The notes under the pieces were generated by a model. It saw nothing but the letters and a program-made list of their open reading frames with translations. It searched no databases and was not told where the DNA came from. Below are positions 60,975 through 64,000 of a stretch of DNA of 64,000 nucleotides, one piece after another (position 1 is the first letter of the stretch; every line of letters starts with the position of its first letter). The translations under genes and the position numbers were made by a program. This DNA comes from Leptoclinus maculatus (lineage: Eukaryota; Chordata; Actinopteri; Perciformes; Stichaeidae): positions 1,199,809-1,263,808 of the forward strand of contig JAVDOI010000042.1 in the NCBI GenBank assembly GCA_032191485.1, read 5' to 3'.

Positions 60975-61115
60975 ATGGCGTGTCACAAGCAAGCGGCCGT
61001 CTACTGTCGGGCCGAGGATACTGTGTGCAGGATTTATGAAGAGGATGACGAAACGTATCAAAGCATTGCTCCCCCTGCAGAGAGAGAGAACATGTACGTT
61101 AAGAGTGGTCAGTAA
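60975..61115 (+). other. Unrecognised 46-codon open frame with protein-like composition
   Basis: The ATG at 60975 starts MACHKQAAVYCRAEDTVCRI, then YEEDDETYQSIAPPAE, and stops at 61113-61115. The acidic YEEDDETYQSI stretch and preserved GC at codon starts look less random than the surroundings, yet I know no matching family. It lies in slit2 intron 4 next to AT-rich repeat-like DNA. A piece of a decayed mobile element or retrocopy is the likeliest explanation. Confidence 0.25.
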
Positions 61116-61672
61116 AACAATGAGGAAAGAATACAGTATGTCTTTTTATTTTATAAAAGTGTTCAGTGACACAATGAGAATACAATATGCACTTTATTTT
61201 CATATCATTTGCTTTTCAGTGCTTTTCAGTTCAGTGTGTTCTCTGCTGAGTCACTATATTTAATGCAAAACAGCTTCTGAAGTAGTTTTCATGCAATTTG
61301 TCTGCTGAGAAAATGTGAAGGTTTTTGACTTAAAACTATGCAATTTCACAAATTAATTATTATAACACCCAAAACGTCTTAAAGACAAAACTTGCTATAG
61401 TTAAATATAGACATTTAATTCCTCTGTAATTTACAATATAATAATATTGATATTATTATTTATTTCATACGATGCAAAGATACCAGGAAGAGAAACAAGT
61501 GCAGCACAATCAGTGATTCCAGATCCAATTCTTACACTTCTATCATGAAGCTCCTTTTAAATGATTCAGTGCGACACGATTGTGTTCCATCTCTATGCAG
61601 ATGACACACTGTCGACGGTCAACACATTTATTTGTGTAGACTTTCTTCTCCTCTTTTCTTCATTTCCCCGCC

Positions 61673-61674
<2 letters not shown>

Positions 61675-61737
<63 letters not shown>
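61675..61737. repeat. (CT)n microsatellite in slit2 intron 4
   Basis: A pure CT run of about 62 bases. Confidence 0.96.
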
Positions 61738-61740
<3 letters not shown>

Positions 61741-62387
61741 TGGACAGAAATCAGTAGAGAGATGAAAGCGGGAGAGATGAAAGAGGGGGTTGATGAAGGG
61801 ATGGGGTGATGGGAGGATAAGAGAATGGGTCACTGCTTCCACAGCTGAACAGTGGGGTTATGCCGGAGTATGAGGCTAGATTGATGGGACAGTGTTTGTG
61901 TGTATTTATACGCGCTATTACGGCGCTCGGCCTCTTCTGGCAAACGTCCCTCGGCAACAGTTTTTCCCGGTTACTCGGTCACCGCGTGTCTCTCTGTGTT
62001 TTGTGTCGAGTCGAGGCCGTTAATTAAAACTTTGGCTTTTTGTTTATTTGCTTGAGCGTCGAAGAAGTGAGAGATGGAGGAAAAGAAAGAAACGAAATTG
62101 AAGGAAAGTTAGTTGTGCCTCTGTCCTTCATCCTTCCTCTGAGACCGGAGAGTCAATATGGACAAGCTGATTGAGAGGAGGAACATGCAGACATTAAACC
62201 TGAGTTAAAGCGGCCTGGGGTTTGAATTGATGAGTCGATGAGGCTCCGATTTTGTGTGTGCGTGTTTATGTGTGTAATAGTCCCTAATCCTCTGCTAAAC
62301 GGTGCCCTGATGAGGCTTTACCAGGCAGCATTGTTGCTTAGCAGCCCCGAAGGTTGTGGCTTTGTCTTCGGTGAGAGCTTAACCCTG

Positions 62388-62472
62388 ACACACACACACA
62401 CACACACACGCACACACACACACGCACACACACACACACACACGCACACACACACACACACACACACGCACG
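62388..62472. repeat. (CA)n microsatellite with CG interruptions
   Basis: A CA array broken by four CACG steps spaced 12 to 26 bases apart. Confidence 0.95.
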
Positions 62473-64000
62473 TACCACCTCGGCCGAGGCGACAGGCTCA
62501 GCACAATGGTCACAAGAGCACAGGCGTCTTTCAGAAGATGTGGGCTTTCCCAGCATGTTGACAGTTAGCCGACACGGAGGGAGGAGGACGAGGAGGAGAG
62601 AGGAAGAGGAAGAGGAAGAGAGGGGGGTCAAAGGTGGAAGAGATGAACATTTCTTCTCTGAGCAAATCATGCTTTTTTTAATTAAGACAGAGCTCGTTGG
62701 GCGTTTTAGTTGCCACAGTGACAACGACCTCTGGGCCCTCCCAGAGGTCAAAAGGTGAAGAATGTTCCAGTCAGGAGATCTAAGCAGGAGGTGATTTATA
62801 TGTAGAAGTGAGGGGGGGGTCCTCCCACTCATTAACAGAAATCATGACAAATGAAACTTGTAACAGCTGTGGATCCTCCAGAGGGAGGGAGTGTTTGATA
62901 ATCTAGGATCAAACTTTACTGTGAGACCAACAACAATTAAATGTGACATGGATTATGTGTTGAATACATAAAAGTTGTCCAATCACATATGGTTAACCAA
63001 GTTTGGAGTGAAGTAATTTTATTGTTTACCATAATGGAGAGGCAAGACCGTATGAAGTTATATATTCTGCTGCGAGGATCATGTTCTGTGGCAGAGTTAT
63101 TGTAGTGGAAATAGACCTGTGTTCAGAGTGGATGGTGACTTTGACTCTAGACATCGGGGTTCGGTGGTTAGGTGTAGGCAACACAATTCACTTTGGTTAA
63201 GGTTAGTGAAAGATGAATTATGGAAAGGATCGTCTAAATGTCAGTAAACACATCCTGTACTGTTATACATGTGAGCTGGGCATATGACTAATTTAAGAAA
63301 ACAAATGAAATATGTCGTGTGTGAATGTTTTCCAGATGCATGAGGTATGAACATGTTGCAAACCTTGCGGATGCACTGATTTCATGGAGGCATGTTGTGG
63401 TGTAGGATGTAGCCTATTTCTGCACACATGTATTTATGTGAGGCTCTGTACAGACCGGCAACAAAGTCTCTTGGAAAAGGACAAAAAATTCCACAAAACC
63501 ATTTTTCCCTATAGTACGTCTTTTTAGCGCATACAAGTTCAAATCATTTTCACTTTTTAGCGCTAGGTGTGGAGTCGCGTCGCTCGTCAATGTCACACTT
63601 GCCCCAGGCAGCCAATCAAATCAAGCAAGAGGCTAGATTGACTACTTTACCACTGACTTCCTGTTTTGATGCCGGTAGATGTGGTCGGGCTAGAGTGTGT
63701 GAGAGGGAAGGGGGAATTCAAATCTCATGTTGCTGCAATTTCATGTTGGATGCAGTGAACAAGCGTATTATCCAGTTTCTGTTAGTCGCATATGATCCGT
63801 TGCGCACAAAACCCAGCTCCACGCCGTTTGGCCCGACGTGCTTCGCTGAGGCAGTTTTTGAGAGGTGTGATCAGACCCCGAAAGGGTGTTGGGATGCTGG
63901 ATGCTGGATGGATGTCAGGGAAACCTAACCGGTACAGAACTCAGTAGATTAGTGAAAAGTTCATACTCTCTCATCTCTTCCAATCATTCGATGCACTGCT

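Larger units (their letters stand above)
58855..64000 (+). other. slit2: slit2 intron 4 (start; continues beyond window)
   Basis: The intron starts with GTAAGT and has no acceptor plus LRR exon before the window ends. Contents: (TG)n at 59204-59241, 59697-59743 and 60393-60424; an AT-rich repeat-like stretch with TATCGAT-type motifs near 60740-60830; a 46-codon unrecognised frame at 60975-61115; (CT)n at 61675-61737; a broken (CA)n at 62388-62472; and a short family B-like fragment near 63170-63215. The rest shows nothing I can name. Confidence 0.8.

Overview
This window looks like teleost nuclear DNA, probably from a percomorph fish (inference). It has very many long (CA)n/(TG)n and (CT)n/(GA)n arrays, short DNA transposons and MITEs of fish type, a truncated fish LINE, and vertebrate exons with consensus GT-AG introns. 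I see nothing prokaryotic.

Only one protein-coding gene can be supported: the 5' part of slit2, on the + strand. Four coding exons are present: 48880-49088, 49958-50029, 51979-52050 and 58783-58854. They join in frame through phase-2 introns and encode the first 141 residues plus two bases of codon 142: signal peptide, first LRRNT cap and the first three leucine-rich repeats of the secreted Robo ligand. The gene continues past the right edge. The exon 4 product (FPELLFLGTTKLYRL) fits Slit2 rather than Slit1 or Slit3.

Layout: 1-47.9 kb is a gene-free 5' flank made of mobile elements, microsatellites and unassigned sequence. This fits the gene-poor interval known upstream of SLIT2 in other vertebrates. 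47.9-48.88 kb is the presumed promoter and 5' leader, with a GA tract facing a CT tract and several upstream AUGs. 48.88-58.85 kb holds exons 1-4. 58.86-64 kb is the start of intron 4.

The best-bounded mobile elements are: a hAT element with an 8-bp target duplication (3619-4775); a solo LTR with a 5-bp duplication (13311-13708); a PIF/Harbinger-type element with TAA duplications (22864-23859) inside an LTR-like repeat; a TTAA-flanked piggyBac-like element (41002-44059) that holds further nested elements; MITEs at 28733-29289, about 29888-30311, 46870-47306 and 50761-51394; and a fold-back element in slit2 intron 3 (57008-57240). A retroposon-like family about 460 bp long appears five times.

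I found no convincing new biological system. The points most worth a second look are the upstream-ORF layout of the slit2 leader, the GA/CT hairpin candidate near the promoter, the nested transposon island, the long inverted repeat in intron 3, and a few AT-rich stretches that could be conserved regulatory elements.
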